Under the pieces are notes generated by a model, which did no database searches, had not been told where the DNA came from, and saw nothing but the letters and a program-made list of their open reading frames with translations. Below, in pieces: positions 32,436 to 32,559 of a stretch of DNA of 32,559 nucleotides (within the stretch, counting starts at the first letter, position 1; each line of letters opens with the position of its first letter). The stretch covers positions 1 through 32,559 of the forward strand of contig QXVZ01029663.1 of NCBI GenBank assembly GCA_008931825.1. Direction: 5' to 3'. The stretch is from Phallusia fumigata. Lineage: Eukaryota; Chordata; Ascidiacea; Phlebobranchia; Ascidiidae. The position numbers were made by a program, and so were the translations under genes.

Positions 32436-32559
32436 AAAAACGCAAATAAATGTTTTACAATTACGAATAATTAGCACTGAGCAATTGCTACCTGTAGTTG
32501 AAAGTTTCGCACAAGTAGATTCTCGAACCGGAATTTTCACTTATTTCAACTTGAGCTAC

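Overview
This is animal (eukaryotic) DNA. It is AT-rich, has low coding density and is crowded with decayed transposons. One intact single-exon protein gene is present, together with one clearly recognisable internal exon with splice sites. Frequent TGACGTCA-like words, the high allelic divergence seen at assembly junctions and the kind of protein encoded suggest a marine invertebrate. An ascidian such as Ciona is my best guess, but this is inference and no single feature proves it.

Layout. 1-1.7 kb: two near-identical copies of one locus joined by a single N. Each carries, on the minus strand, an exon of a BEACH-domain protein, closest by eye to the WDFY3/ALFY type. 1.7-10 kb: repeat-rich DNA with two decayed copies of a minus-strand coding fragment, two copies of a hAT-like element and several members of a dispersed family. 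10.2-12.2 kb: a 2.1-kb non-autonomous hAT-like element. 13.0-13.8 kb: an older relative of it and a fold-back element. 16.9-17.7 kb: a hAT-like element split by a 426-bp element whose inverted termini are built of 9-bp repeats, with a perfect 9-bp target duplication. 18.8-19.4 kb: the 3' end of a Penelope-like retroelement (GIY-YIG remnant). 20.0-20.3 kb: a possible small membrane-protein gene with TATA and CCAAT boxes on the minus strand.

21.5-28.3 kb: the main locus. A 914-residue protein (ATG at 23333) has a GlnD/DUF294-like nucleotidyltransferase core between an N-terminal TPR/coiled-coil region and a C-terminal TPR array. It is bracketed by same-direction copies of a repeat of about 0.65 kb that carries a hammerhead-ribozyme-like motif. 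28.5-32.5 kb: more TIR elements, two more N-joined duplications and a tRNA-like SINE fragment.

The four Ns (987, 27928, 29448, 31007) each sit exactly where the upstream sequence restarts. I read these as unmerged contig overlaps or haplotypes, not real tandem repeats. No operon-like cooperation between genes is visible. The nucleotidyltransferase-TPR gene and the 426-bp element are the two items most worth following up.
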